Below, piece after piece: positions 50,178 through 59,800 of a DNA stretch of 64,000 nt. The translations under genes and the position numbers were made by a program. Origin of the DNA: Muribaculaceae bacterium (GTDB lineage: Bacteria > Bacteroidota > Bacteroidia > Bacteroidales > Muribaculaceae); NCBI GenBank assembly GCA_014867205.1, contig WGUO01000017.1, forward strand, positions 1-64,000, given 5' to 3'. Position 1 is the stretch's first letter; each line of letters starts with the position of its first letter. The notes beneath the pieces were generated by a model. That model was given only the letters and a program-made list of their open reading frames with translations. It had not been told where the DNA came from and searched no databases.

Positions 50178-51272
50178 ATGCTGACTGAGCCCCTCATACG
50201 AATAGGAATCATAACCGACGGAGAGCCGGTTATGTCACCGCACCCCGGGGGAACGCTGGTGGAGAACCTGCTCATCGGCGAGAGTTTCCACTGGCAACGA
50301 AGCATGTCCGCAGTCATGAAGGGTACCTTTGAGCTGCTTGAGCCGGCACAGGGCAACATCAGGATGATCAATCTACTGCCCGTGGAGCAATACGTGGAGT
50401 CAGTGATTGCAAGTGAGATGAACCCCAACGCTCCGACTGAGTTCCTCAAGGCACACGCGGTCATATCGCGGAGCTGGGCACTGCGCAAGGTGCTGGGGTG
50501 TCATACAGGCTGTCAGGCCGGCCGCAGGGACAGTCTCACCGAGCACATCGGCTGGGAGGAATCAGACGAGCATACAGGCTTCGACGTATGCAGCGACGAC
50601 CATTGCCAGCGCTACCAGGGTATCCCCGCGCGACATGCATCTCGTGCCTGTGAGGCTGCCCGGGCGACACGCGGCGTCGTGCTGGCAGACAGCGCCGGAG
50701 AGATAGCCGACGCACGTTTCTCAAAATGCTGCGGAGGCCGGACAGAGATATTTTCCACATGCTGGTCCGACCGCGACTACGACTATCTTGCATCTGTACC
50801 CGACCCCTGGTGCGCATCGCCGGGCGAGGAGGTGCTACATGCTGTCCTCAAGGAATACGACGCCGAGACTCATGACTTCCATGACTGGCAGAAGGATATC
50901 GATCCCGCTGAGGTTACCTCAAGGTTGAGAGAGCGATATGGCGCCGACATCGGAAAAATAACCGATATGAACGCTATCGACAGAGGTCCCTCCGGCCGCA
51001 TACGAACGCTTTTACTAACTGGCACGCATGGCAGCGTAACCATCGGCAAGGAGCTCCCAATACGGCGTCTGCTGGCTGCCGACTGCCTGAAAAGCTCATG
51101 GTTTGAAATCAGAAAGGAGAAGTCGACTTTCCGCCTTATCGGCCACGGATGGGGTCACGGAGTCGGACTCTGCCAGATAGGCGCGGCGTCAATGGCTGCC
51201 GCGGGTCATGACTTCCGGTCCATACTCGAATTCTACTACCCGAACGCATCACTCAAACGAATCTATGAATAA
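50178..51272 (+). CDS. SpoIID/LytB domain protein
   Basis: A 364-residue protein of the SpoIID family, whose founding member is a lytic transglycosylase acting on peptidoglycan lacking stem peptides. The family core is present: EQYVESVIASEMNPNAPTEF (about 75), LKAHAVISRSWALRK, and the end GHGWGHGVGLCQIGAASMAAAG (about 330). Several cysteines (CHTGC, DDHCQR, KCCGG) occur in the middle. No clear signal peptide is seen, so its location is uncertain. I use ATG 50178, the first in frame after the DUF4922 stop; an earlier ATG at 50133 would overlap that gene. It overlaps the start of the AmpG-like gene by 8 bases. Confidence 0.87.
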   Translation: MLTEPLIRIGIITDGEPVMSPHPGGTLVENLLIGESFHWQRSMSAVMKGTFELLEPAQGNIRMINLLPVEQYVESVIASEMNPNAPTEFLKAHAVISRSWALRKVLGCHTGCQAGRRDSLTEHIGWEESDEHTGFDVCSDDHCQRYQGIPARHASRACEAARATRGVVLADSAGEIADARFSKCCGGRTEIFSTCWSDRDYDYLASVPDPWCASPGEEVLHAVLKEYDAETHDFHDWQKDIDPAEVTSRLRERYGADIGKITDMNAIDRGPSGRIRTLLLTGTHGSVTIGKELPIRRLLAADCLKSSWFEIRKEKSTFRLIGHGWGHGVGLCQIGAASMAAAGHDFRSILEFYYPNASLKRIYE

Positions 51273-52605
51273 GAGAAGCAAAACACCACATGCCAGGTCA
51301 GGCAAGACATCGCCATGGGCATGGATACCGACGCTGTATATTGCCGAGGGGTTGCCATACTTCGCCGTCAATGTGCTGACTGTGCTCATGTATACCAACA
51401 TGGGTGTCGGACTGGCCGAAATGTCATTCTATACAGGATGGCTCTATCTCCCCTGGGTGATAAAGCCGTTCTGGAGTCCCTTTGTCGACCTGTTCAAGAC
51501 CAAGAGGCTCTGGACAATAACGATGCAGCTGCTCATCGGCATCAGCATGGCTGCGGTCGGGCTGTTGCTGCCGACCTCGGTATTCTTCTCGACTACACTG
51601 ATATGTTTCTGGCTCATGGCATTCTGCTCTGCGACACATGACATAGCGGCCGACGGCTACTACATGCTCGAGCTGTCGAGTCACGACCAGGCCGCCTACG
51701 TCGGCGTCCGCTCAACCTTCTACCGGATAGCGAGCGTCATAGGCCAGGGAGGCCTCGTGATGCTTGCCGGATGGCTCGAGGTCAGGTGTGACGACATCCC
51801 GACAGCCTGGAGCATCGTGTTCCTGATACTCTCGGGTTTCTTCCTGCTTGTCACGCTCTACCATACGTTCGCCATGCCTCGTCCGGCCGACGACCGTCCG
51901 GTGCCGGGCGTGACGGCACGCACCATCGCGCGCGACTTCGCCATGACATTCGTGACATTCTTCCGCAAGCCCCATATCTGGTCGGCGCTCGCTTTCATGC
52001 TCCTCTACAGGCTACCGGAGGCCATGTGCATCAAACTCGTGCAGCCATTCCTCAAGGCTCCTCTCGCCGACGGTGGACTTGGCCTCAGCACGTCGCAGAT
52101 AGGATTTGTCAACGGCACGGTGGGAGTCATAGCACTGCTCGCCGGCGGAATACTCGGAGGACTCGCCATAGCGCGCGGCGGCCTGCGCAAATGGCTCTGG
52201 CCCATGGCCGCGGCACTCACGCTGCCCTGTGTGTTCTATTGCTTCCTGGCCATGACGCAACCTGAGAACTTCGCACTCATCTGCACTGCAATCGGACTCG
52301 AGCAGTTCGGATACGGCTTCGGATTCACCGCCTTCATGCTCTATCTGATCTATTTCAGCCGGGGAGAGAGCCAGACCTCGCACTATGCCTTCTGCACCGC
52401 ATTCATGGCTCTGGGCATGATGCTGCCGGGCATGGCCGCCGGATGGCTGCACGACATATTCTCACAGTACAACATCTTCGGAGGCTCCGGGCCACAGGGA
52501 TTCATAAATTTCTTCTGGTGGGTAATGCTCTGTTGCGGGGCGACATTCGGAGTGTGCATGGCCGTGAAGATTGACCCTGCATTCGGCAGGCAGAGAGAGT
52601 CTTAA
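51265..52605 (+). CDS. ampG: AmpG-like muropeptide permease (MFS)
   Basis: A major-facilitator membrane transporter of 446 residues with 12 predicted segments. It is probably the importer of anhydromuropeptides for cell-wall recycling. Family blocks are WIPTLYIAEGLPYFAVN at the first helix, MGVGLAEMSFYTGWLYLPW with VIKPFWSPFVDLFKTKR, and SATHDIAADGYYMLEL. The ATG at 51265 lies within the SpoIID stop region (CTATGAATAA), so the two are translationally coupled. The upstream frame extension is not used because it lacks a membrane-protein start. Its place next to amidase and SpoIID genes supports a peptidoglycan salvage role. Confidence 0.88.
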   Translation: MNKRSKTPHARSGKTSPWAWIPTLYIAEGLPYFAVNVLTVLMYTNMGVGLAEMSFYTGWLYLPWVIKPFWSPFVDLFKTKRLWTITMQLLIGISMAAVGLLLPTSVFFSTTLICFWLMAFCSATHDIAADGYYMLELSSHDQAAYVGVRSTFYRIASVIGQGGLVMLAGWLEVRCDDIPTAWSIVFLILSGFFLLVTLYHTFAMPRPADDRPVPGVTARTIARDFAMTFVTFFRKPHIWSALAFMLLYRLPEAMCIKLVQPFLKAPLADGGLGLSTSQIGFVNGTVGVIALLAGGILGGLAIARGGLRKWLWPMAAALTLPCVFYCFLAMTQPENFALICTAIGLEQFGYGFGFTAFMLYLIYFSRGESQTSHYAFCTAFMALGMMLPGMAAGWLHDIFSQYNIFGGSGPQGFINFFWWVMLCCGATFGVCMAVKIDPAFGRQRES

Positions 52606-52662
52606 AACTGAAATACAAGTCTAACGGAAAAGACACGAGACAAAACAACACTCCGCACGCTC

Positions 52663-54996
52663 ATGAAAATAGTCACAGGACTGATAATTGTGCTGCTTCT
52701 GACGGTGCTGGCCGGGTGCTCACCGACGCGGTTTGTGCCCGAGGGGAGTTATCTGCTCGATGATGTCGATATCAAGGTATCTGACTCCACGGGAACCATC
52801 ACCGAACAGGTCATGATGCCCTATGTGCGCCAGCGGCCCAACAACCGGTTCCTGCATATATCGAGGCTCCGTTTGGGAGTCTACAACATGAGCGGTACCG
52901 ACTCGACCAAATGGTGGAACAAATGGGTGCGCAAACTTGGCGAGGCACCGGTCATCTATGACGTCACTGCCGCCCAGTCGGACTCCGCGCAACTCGTGCG
53001 GGCCATGAACAACGCCGGATTTCTCGCGGCCAAGGTGCGCGTTGACTCGCAGCCCGACCGTAACCACCGCAAGATCAAACTGACATACTTCCTTGAGCCC
53101 GGCACGCCGCATATCATCGACAGCATATCTTACGAGTTCCCCAACGACACGCTGCGCCGCCTCATCATGCGCGACTCAGCCAGGTTTACAGTTAGACCTG
53201 GGCGCCGTCTTGACCGCGACCTGCTCGAGACACAGCGCACATGGATTACCGAGCGCCTCCGTAACCGGGGATACTGGGCGTTCTCCAAGGAATTCATCAC
53301 CTATAACGCTGACACAACCGCCGGATCGCATGGAGTGGACCTGACCATGACCGTGCATCCCCCCTACCCCGTGGAGACCCGCAAGTTCGATATAGACACC
53401 CATCGCAGTTACGTCATACGCAACATAACCGTAATCACCGACTATGACGGAACCAGAAACTCCAATCCGCGCGACTATGTTGCCCGGGACACTGTCAGTT
53501 ACAGGGACATCTCAATACTTTACGGCGACAAGGAGTATCTGAGGCCGTCGGTGATCTACGAGAACTGCTTCCTTAAGTCTGGAGAGACCTTCCGGCAGCG
53601 TGACGTGGACAACACCTACACGGCATTCGGACGCCTGTCGATATTGAAGTTCGTGCAGGTGCGGATCATGCCGGCGGGCAGCATAGGAGACACCGGTCTG
53701 CTCGACGCCTACATACTGCTCACGCCCAACCGCTCGCAGTACATCTCGCTTGAACTCGAGGGCACAAACTCCGAGGGAGACCTCGGCATAGCCGCCGGCA
53801 TCAACTACACGCACCGCAACGCGGGTCGAGGCTCCGAGACACTCAACTTCAAGATTCGCGGCAGTTACCAGGCAATCAACGGTCGGCTCGAGGGATTTAT
53901 CCACAACCGCTTTATGGAATATGGAGTGGAGACCTCCGTCACATTCCCCAAGTTCAAGGCGCCCCTTCTCTCCGAGAGCTTCAAGCGCAAGATTAAGGCC
54001 TCGACCGAACTGCACATCTCCATAAACTATCAGGAACGACCCGAATACACCCGCATCATCTCGACTGCGGGCTGGAGTTACAAATGGACAGAAAGGAACG
54101 CGCGACACCGCTATACCCTGACGCCCATCGACATCAACTACGTCTACCTGCCCCGAAGCACCAACGACTTTCTCGACCAGATAGCACCCGACAATCCGTT
54201 GCTGCGCTACAGTTACGAGGACCACTTCATAATGCGGGCCGGCTTTAACTTCTACTATACCAACAAGCGCAGGCCATCCCCATTCAGGCTGCACAGACAG
54301 AAGGGCATCCTGACCATACGCTCACAGGCCGAGACCGCCGGCAACCTGCTCTTCGGCATCAGCCGTGCCATAAACCCTGACCGCCATTTCCACACGAACC
54401 CCTACAAGGTATTCGGAATAAGATATTCCCAGTATGTCCGTGCCGACGCCGATGTTTCGTATCTTTATTCCTTCGACCGCCGCAACGCACTGGCATGCTA
54501 TGCAGGATTCGGTATCGGCATACCATACGGCAACAGCTCAATCCTGCCGTTCGAGAAGAGGTTCTATGGCGGCGGCGCCAACGGTGTGCGCGGCTGGGAT
54601 GTGCGCACTCTCGGTCCGGGCAGATATCCCGGCACAAACTCCGTGAGCGACTTCATATATCAATGCGGAGACATCCGTCTGAACATGAGTGTGGAATACC
54701 GCGCGAAACTTTTCTGGGTGATTGAGGCCGGACTATTTATCGACGCCGGAAACATCTGGACAATCCGCGATTACGCCACCCAGCCCCACGGCACATTCCG
54801 GTTCAATTCATTCTATAAGGAACTCGCAGCCGCCTACGGAGCCGGCATCCGCCTTGACTTCAATTATTTTCTTGTGCGCTTTGACCTCGGAATGAAGGCA
54901 CACAATCCCGCTGTGGGCCAAGAGACATGGCCTCTGATTCACCCGAAATGGGGCCGCGACCATTCGTTTCACTTCTCAATCGGATACCCTTTTTAA
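52663..54996 (+). CDS. Outer-membrane BamA/TamA-family lipoprotein (TamL)
   Basis: A 777-residue Omp85-family protein. Unlike BamA it starts with a lipoprotein signal (LLLTVLAGCSP, Cys at residue 19), which is the mark of the Bacteroidota TamL subgroup. POTRA-like repeats occupy about 25-330 (FVPEGSYLLDDVDIKV, VSYRDISILYG). The C-terminal 16-stranded barrel (about 370-777) has the lid-lock sequence GGANGVRGWDVRTLGPG and ends FHFSIGYPF with a terminal Phe. It follows ampG by 57 bases. A TamB partner gene is not adjacent. Likely role: inserting outer-membrane proteins. Confidence 0.92.
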   Translation: MKIVTGLIIVLLLTVLAGCSPTRFVPEGSYLLDDVDIKVSDSTGTITEQVMMPYVRQRPNNRFLHISRLRLGVYNMSGTDSTKWWNKWVRKLGEAPVIYDVTAAQSDSAQLVRAMNNAGFLAAKVRVDSQPDRNHRKIKLTYFLEPGTPHIIDSISYEFPNDTLRRLIMRDSARFTVRPGRRLDRDLLETQRTWITERLRNRGYWAFSKEFITYNADTTAGSHGVDLTMTVHPPYPVETRKFDIDTHRSYVIRNITVITDYDGTRNSNPRDYVARDTVSYRDISILYGDKEYLRPSVIYENCFLKSGETFRQRDVDNTYTAFGRLSILKFVQVRIMPAGSIGDTGLLDAYILLTPNRSQYISLELEGTNSEGDLGIAAGINYTHRNAGRGSETLNFKIRGSYQAINGRLEGFIHNRFMEYGVETSVTFPKFKAPLLSESFKRKIKASTELHISINYQERPEYTRIISTAGWSYKWTERNARHRYTLTPIDINYVYLPRSTNDFLDQIAPDNPLLRYSYEDHFIMRAGFNFYYTNKRRPSPFRLHRQKGILTIRSQAETAGNLLFGISRAINPDRHFHTNPYKVFGIRYSQYVRADADVSYLYSFDRRNALACYAGFGIGIPYGNSSILPFEKRFYGGGANGVRGWDVRTLGPGRYPGTNSVSDFIYQCGDIRLNMSVEYRAKLFWVIEAGLFIDAGNIWTIRDYATQPHGTFRFNSFYKELAAAYGAGIRLDFNYFLVRFDLGMKAHNPAVGQETWPLIHPKWGRDHSFHFSIGYPF

Positions 54997-55004
54997 GCAT
55001 AAGG

Positions 55005-55036
55005 TTTGCCAATTGACGTTTCATTTGTTATATTTG
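55005..55036 (+). promoter_or_regulatory. Promoter of the HAD phosphatase gene
   Basis: -33 TTTG (55005-55008) and -7 TATATTTG (55029-55036), spacing 20, just after the tamL stop; leader about 16 bases. Confidence 0.8.
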
Positions 55037-55058
55037 CGTGTGATAACGAAAAAGAATT

Positions 55059-55712
55059 ATGAAAAGTCTTGTAATATTTGACCTTGACGGAACATTGCTC
55101 AACACTATAGCCGACCTCGGCACAGCATGCAACTACGCGCTCAGGCAGGGAGGCTATACAGAGCATCCGCTGTCGGCGTACAACTACATGGTCGGCAACG
55201 GAGTGCGCAAACTTATGGAGCGTGCCGCGTCCGACGCCACTCCCGAGCAGATCGACGACCTGCTTCGCGATTTCCGCGAATACTATGATGTGCACTGCAC
55301 CGATCAGACCAAGCCATATCCCGGCATCCCCGAACTGCTCATCACACTTACCGGGCGCGGGGTCAAGGTGGCCGTGGCCTCCAACAAATATCAGGCTGCG
55401 GTTGACAAGATAATAACCCGCTACTTCCCGGACATTCCCTTTGCCGTGATACGCGGCGAGCAACCCGACTGTCCTAAGAAGCCTGACCCGTCGGTCATAT
55501 TCGACGTGCTGGGTAAGTCGCCGACACCCAAGGCCGAGACAATGATGGTAGGAGACTCAGCCGTTGACATCGAGACCGCGCGCCGCGCCTGCATCGAGTC
55601 GGTAGGCGTCACATGGGGCTTCCGACCCGTCTCCGAGCTCAGGTCGGCCTACGCCGACCACATCGTCTCCGACGCCTCCGACATTCTCCGCCTCGTCGAG
55701 GGCGACGACTGA
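55059..55712 (+). CDS. HAD-family hydrolase, phosphoglycolate phosphatase-like
   Basis: A 217-residue cytoplasmic phosphatase. HAD motif I is IFDLDGTLLNTIADLG (nucleophile Asp8, acid/base Asp10), motif II is VAVASNK, and motif III/IV is KKPDPSVIF with MVGDSAVDIETARRA. The helical cap (about 15-85) contains GNGVRKLMERA, typical of the Gph group. Substrate preference within the group (phosphoglycolate, pyrophosphate, nucleotides) cannot be told from sequence. Confidence 0.9.
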   Translation: MKSLVIFDLDGTLLNTIADLGTACNYALRQGGYTEHPLSAYNYMVGNGVRKLMERAASDATPEQIDDLLRDFREYYDVHCTDQTKPYPGIPELLITLTGRGVKVAVASNKYQAAVDKIITRYFPDIPFAVIRGEQPDCPKKPDPSVIFDVLGKSPTPKAETMMVGDSAVDIETARRACIESVGVTWGFRPVSELRSAYADHIVSDASDILRLVEGDD

Positions 55713-55758
55713 CTCCAAACAAGGCAGGCACCCCCCTATCCCGGCATATAAACCAATA

Positions 55759-56691
55759 TTATGATCTGTTATGGTATAAGCGCAGATGATGAAGCACTGA
55801 CTTGCCGTATCTCAGCAGGGATGCCGGATGTGTGACAAGTATGAAGACTGAGGCAAGTATCAGCACAATGCCGATAGTGGCTTTCACCGTCAGTGTCTCG
55901 CCAAATACCAATGTGCCGACCAGCACACCGGTGACAGGTTCCAATGCACCCAGTATGGAGACCGGCACCGAACCAATCAGCTGGATCGCTATCGCCACAG
56001 TCAGTATAGACACTATGGTTGGGAATATCGAGATTCCTGCCACGCATGAGATTCCAGGCAGATTCATAGGAATACCCTGTAACTGTGTCAGCCCGTTAAG
56101 CTGCACTATGAACACCGGGATTCCGAACAGCAGAGAATAAAACGTCAGCGTAGTGCCCGAGAGTTGCTGAAGGCTTGTCTTATTGATGAGTACCATGTAG
56201 ATTGAATAACTCAGCGCCGAGAGCATCACAAAAAATACCCCCGTGCCTGTCACATACGACCCGGCACCCGGATTGGCTATGAGCGCGACGCCCGTAATAG
56301 CCACCACAATAGCGATGCACGTGGGAACAGAAACCCGCTGCCGATAAAATATCCATAGTATCAGAGCGATGATGACCGGCTCGACAAACAGCATGGTTGA
56401 CGCCAGACCGACATCCATATAGTTGTAGGCCTTGAAAAGGCCAAGCGATGACGATGCAAACAGGATGCCCTGAATTACCATCAGCAGGACTTGCCTCAGA
56501 GATAGCCTGAAACTGTCTCCGCGCACGCACATCAGAAGCCCGAGCAGCAAGGCGGCAAACGCATATCGATAAAACAGCACTGAGCCCACCGAGAGTCCCA
56601 TCTCGTAGAGCGGGACTGCAAAAAGTGGATTTGTCCCATAACTCATGGCCGCCACCGCCCCCAGAACATATCCTTTAACCGATGCCTTCAT
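55759..56691 (-). CDS. EamA/DMT-superfamily transporter
   Basis: A 310-residue inner-membrane transporter with ten hydrophobic segments arranged as two EamA repeats (about 5-140 and 155-290). Recognisable blocks are NPLFAVPLYEMGLSVGSVLF, AYNYMDVGLASTMLFVEPV and LGALEPVTGVLVGTLVFGE, the last two being the equivalent end-of-repeat motifs. Substrate unknown; relatives export amino acids or metabolites. It has its own promoter and faces the HAD gene tail to tail with 46 bases between them. Confidence 0.88.
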   Translation of the reverse strand: MKASVKGYVLGAVAAMSYGTNPLFAVPLYEMGLSVGSVLFYRYAFAALLLGLLMCVRGDSFRLSLRQVLLMVIQGILFASSSLGLFKAYNYMDVGLASTMLFVEPVIIALILWIFYRQRVSVPTCIAIVVAITGVALIANPGAGSYVTGTGVFFVMLSALSYSIYMVLINKTSLQQLSGTTLTFYSLLFGIPVFIVQLNGLTQLQGIPMNLPGISCVAGISIFPTIVSILTVAIAIQLIGSVPVSILGALEPVTGVLVGTLVFGETLTVKATIGIVLILASVFILVTHPASLLRYGKSVLHHLRLYHNRS

Positions 56692-56715
56692 TCTACCAAT
56701 TCATTTTTCACGATG

Positions 56716-56750
56716 CAAAGTTAACGATTTTCCACGAGTATCCCACGCAA
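56716..56750 (-). promoter_or_regulatory. Promoter of the EamA transporter gene
   Basis: Minus strand -7 TAACTTTG (56716-56723), about 18 bases of leader. A TTG at 56748-56750 is 24 bases upstream. Confidence 0.6.
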
Positions 56751-56773
56751 CCATATGCTACTTGATGGATATG

Positions 56774-56810
56774 AAAATTCCCCGGCGCCGAAGTGGCACC
56801 GGGGAATTTT
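56774..56810 (-). terminator. Terminator of the 1456-residue secreted protein gene
   Basis: AAAATTCCCCGG (56774-56785) pairs with CCGGGGAATTTT (56799-56810), a 12-bp stem ending in T residues in either direction. Confidence 0.85.
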
Positions 56811-56850
56811 GTCATTGATATGCCGGGTCAGTTATGACCGCTGCTTAGAT

Positions 56851-59800
56851 TTACGGGACAAGGAGTTTCACGCGCTTCTGACCGGCATTGACGATAATCA
56901 CACCTGAAGGCACATTCATCTTCAGTGTCTCAACGCCTGAGACTGATCTCAGCACCTTGCCGTCGACAGTCATGACAGTCACATTGCAGCCGCCACAGTT
57001 GTCTACCGTCAGTTCGTTCCCGTTCAGGCTTACTGAAACCGAGGCATCCGAGACAGACTCGATGCCCGAGAAGTCAACTGTGATCCTTGCGGATACAGGA
57101 GCGGACTCGCCGTCGGGATAAACAGCCGTAACGGCATACTCATAAGTCTTGCCCTCCTCGACATCCGTGTCTACATAGGCGCGATCCTTTACAAGCTCGC
57201 CGTTGAGTTTCACGCCGTCGCGATATACATTGTAGCCCTCCAGTCCGAGACTCTCGCCACGCGGAGCGGGGATGTAGGTGACATCGTCGATCATCAGCAT
57301 GAACGCATTGGCCGCGAAACTGCGGATAGCGAACCTGCGCGAGCCCTCGGGCAGTGTGACAGTGTATTCAGTCCACTGGCCGGCGACTGCATTGACCGTG
57401 CTTCCCTCGACAAGAGTAAAGTCTGCAGGATTGGTTGAGCCATCAGATACGTATACGGCAATCTTCTCCATATATCTCGAGCTGTAACTCTTGGCCCAGA
57501 AAGTAATCGTCTGCGACTTTGTGTCGATTTCAGGCGATATGGCCCACTCGTCAGAGACTCCGCCATCCTTGCGGTAGAGAGAGAAAAGATAATGCGAGCC
57601 GGAATGTGCGCTGCCGTTATTGCCGATCGGGAGCACGTCGGTATCCCATATCCAGAACGAGCCTCTGGTCACACCCGAGATTATGTTGGGTATGTCAGTG
57701 TTCTGCATGCCGCCGACAGGGGCTCCGTCTATATCGACAAACACCCAGTCGCCATACTCTGAGGCGAACGAGTCGGCATCCTCGAAGTCATCGGTTATCG
57801 GCGTGCCGTCGCTTCCGGCCGGGGCATCCCACTTAAGGCTGACTGTCCGGTCAACATTAGTCGCCGCAAGGTCAGCCGGAACAGGAAGCGCCGACTGGCG
57901 CGGAGTCACTGTGATCTCCTTCGAGCGGTTGTCATCGGCAGACCCGTCAGCACTCCATACAACATCGGCATAATATGTCACAGGTGCCGAGGCCAGAGGC
58001 GACATTGTCATGTCAAACGAGTGAACATAGGAGAGCCCCGAGTCTATCGGGCCGCACTCCGCGCTCCCGGCGAGAACACCGTCGGCATAGAGGTCTATCC
58101 GGTAATCTCCAGACTTCACTGTTCCGCAGTTGTCGACAGTCACATTGATCTGGAATTCACGTCCACAGGCCACGGTGGCCGGTGCCGAGATTCCCGATAC
58201 CGCAAGGTTGGAGGCCGTAATCTCTCCGATGGTCACACCGTCGATCATTGTGCCGACATAAGTCTTGACCACTGCCGCGAACTGCACCTGTATCACCTCG
58301 CCGGCAAAATCTCCGAGAGGCACTATCACCTTGCCCCACTCATCCTGTCCGCGACAGACATCGTTGACAATCTTGGTGGTGAGGTCTACCCACTGGTCGG
58401 AGCCCTCAGGCTTGACACTCACGGTAATCTCATTCAGGTCCGGGCTACCCTCTGACCCCACGAAATTATAGGTCCTGAATGTGACACCGGGATTCTCGAT
58501 GCCGTCGAGCGACACGAGGCCTGTAAAGAGGACACCCATGTCGTTGATTTCCGATCCGACGCAGGCGAAGTAATAGCCGTCGCCGTCGGCTGAATCGGGG
58601 AATCCCTCGATGTCGCCATCGCGCACGACACCCCATTGCGCACCTCCGGCGTCAGAGATGCCCCACACATAGTTGCCGAACATTCCGCTCTCATTGAGAC
58701 CATTGTAGGGAGTTCCGACAGGGATTCGCGCGGTCATGGCACCGGCTCCGGAGAGTTCCTCAAAGCGGGCCTTAACCTCACACTGAATCATCTGCTGCTC
58801 CCCCTCGGCCACTGCGCGGAATTCCTGTTCAAGTGTGGTCACACCTGCAACCGCCGGCTCCTCCTGGCCCACGATATAGATATCATATACTATAGAGCCC
58901 TCGGGGAACAGGGTTCCATCCTCGTCGGCTGTCACCGCATCCCAGGAAACCTTTACAAAGCCTTCCTCCTCAGTGCGTGCTATATTTACGTATGCGCTGG
59001 CTGCCGGAGGATTGAATCCGACATAGGCCGAGGCTGTAGCCGGGAGACCGGCTCCATGCGCGTTGAACGCCGTCACGGTATACTCAACACTGCCGTGGCT
59101 CTCCAGGACATCGGTAAATGACAACGACGCGCCGACAGCCGGATTCTCGAATGTCTTGACCAGCGTCTCGCCACGGCGCACCTCCACGCGTGTAAGAGTC
59201 TCGACCGGCGTGCCGTTGAGCGCCACGGCCGGAGTCTCGAACGATACGGTCGCCTCGCACGCGCCCTGACGGTTCGGCTCTACAGTGAGGTTGCTGACCT
59301 TTGCGGGAACCAGAGCGGATATCGGAAGTCCTATACTGATCTGCGATACGTAGAGCTTAAACTGGTCAATGTCAGAGATACCGTGGAATCCGAGGAACCA
59401 GTCGCCACTCTCGTCAGGCATCATATAGCCCTCGTAGACCATCGGCGTGGCAACCTCGACCGCAACCTCTGTCGGTTCCATAAGCTGTTTTGTCATTGCC
59501 TCGGCAGTATTGCCCCGCCCATATTTCATCTCTATGCGCTCGGGAATATACATGCTCTCGGCATAAATTGTGGCTTTTACCGGATAGGCGTTCCCTCCCT
59601 GTAACGCAACCGGAGGCGCGATCAGCCAGTCGTCCATAGCGGCGGTCTCGCTGTACTGTATCACGGCGACTCCATCCTCTACGACCCATGATATACCATC
59701 CCTGTTGCTGTCAAGCACCGTAAAGCCATTAAGATTATCCTCGGCAAAGTCTGACTCATAAGGAACCTCGTTGTGGCCGACTATGATTGTATTGGTTCGA

